Source: JBEVMS01 sp040508515
GTDB lineage: Bacteria > Pseudomonadota > Gammaproteobacteria > Xanthomonadales > Rhodanobacteraceae
Length of the DNA stretch: 14,079 nt
Direction: 5' to 3'
NCBI GenBank assembly: GCA_040508515.1
Contig: JBEVMS010000019.1
Coordinates: forward strand, 1 to 14,079
Below, one piece after another: positions 13,996-14,079 of this stretch (the first letter of the stretch is position 1; the number at the start of each line of letters is the position of its first letter). The notes beneath the pieces were generated by a model. That model was not told where the DNA came from. It saw nothing but the letters and a program-made list of their open reading frames with translations, and searched no databases. The position numbers were made by a program, and so were the translations under genes.

Positions 13996-14079
13996 ATGTT
14001 GATCTTCGAGCTTTCGCAGCCGGGCCGCGCCGCCGCCGCCCAACTCCCCGCCGACCTGGCCGTGCCGGACGATCTGCCG
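13996..14079 (+). CDS. gcvPB: Glycine dehydrogenase (decarboxylating) subunit 2, 5' fragment
   Basis: Only the first 28 codons are in the window; the frame runs open off the end. The N-terminus MLIFELSQPGRAAAAQLP resembles the GcvPB start (LIFERSR-x-GRR in Thermus). GcvPB is the PLP-binding half of two-subunit P-protein in the glycine cleavage system, which decarboxylates glycine and loads the aminomethyl group on lipoylated H-protein. The PLP lysine and the rest lie outside. ATG 13996 is preferred by family; an in-frame ATG at 13978 would add six residues, and neither has a strong Shine-Dalgarno. The call rests on a short stretch. Confidence 0.7.
   Translation, partial: MLIFELSQPGRAAAAQLPADLAVPDDLP

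Overview
The window is GC-rich, densely coded bacterial chromosome. The gene set suggests a gammaproteobacterium of the Xanthomonadales, perhaps Rhodanobacteraceae (Dyella/Rhodanobacter/Frateuria-like). The grounds are a TesA/YbbA/YbbP locus, a DtpA-type peptide transporter, a RegB/RegA-type redox two-component system, a split-type glycine dehydrogenase start (GcvPB), and high-GC third positions throughout. The assignment is inferred from protein character; no 16S or other marker lies in the window. I see no insertion sequence, prophage, CRISPR array, rRNA or tRNA.

Layout. (1) 16-1441: two divergent exported proteins, a small His/Gly-rich protein of unknown function (minus) and a DUF2807/DUF4097-like protein with seven regularly spaced SGD motifs (plus). 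(2) 1477-2598: a SLC13/ArsB-like anion permease (minus), convergent with the SGD protein; a 9-bp inverted repeat contains both stop codons. (3) 2742-6530: the ybbP-ybbA ABC exporter operon (minus; GTGA stop/start overlap) and divergent tesA (plus). The two divergent start codons overlap in a single CATG. (4) 6645-8426: an OmpR/PhoB-type response regulator and its histidine kinase (plus). They are separated by a 29-bp tandem duplication that can be read as two translationally chained mini-ORFs. The kinase has almost no periplasmic domain and a non-canonical ATP-binding G1/G2 region. (5) 8481-9842: a succinyl-CoA:acetoacetate CoA-transferase in which the usual A and B subunits form one polypeptide (minus). 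(6) 9843-10225: a geneless stretch with a 14-bp perfect palindrome. (7) 10226-12181: RegA/RegB-type regulator and kinase (minus); the kinase keeps the quinone-site heptapeptide GGASNPF and a Cys matching the redox Cys of RegB. (8) 12245-13780: proton-dependent oligopeptide transporter (minus), separated from regB by a long inverted repeat. (9) 13996-14079: the first 28 codons of gcvPB (plus), cut by the window end.

How the genes may work together. YbbA, YbbP and TesA form a known genomic and probably functional unit (envelope ABC machine plus periplasmic GDSL esterase). The RR/HK pair and the RegBA pair are each self-contained sensing units. RegBA would read quinone-pool or thiol redox state; the flanking CoA-transferase and peptide transporter are plausible but unproven targets. 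Most of the window is ordinary core-genome content. The most unusual points are the mini-ORF/tandem-repeat junction with its atypical kinase, the overlapping divergent starts, and the one-chain CoA-transferase. I do not see strong evidence for an entirely new multi-gene system.
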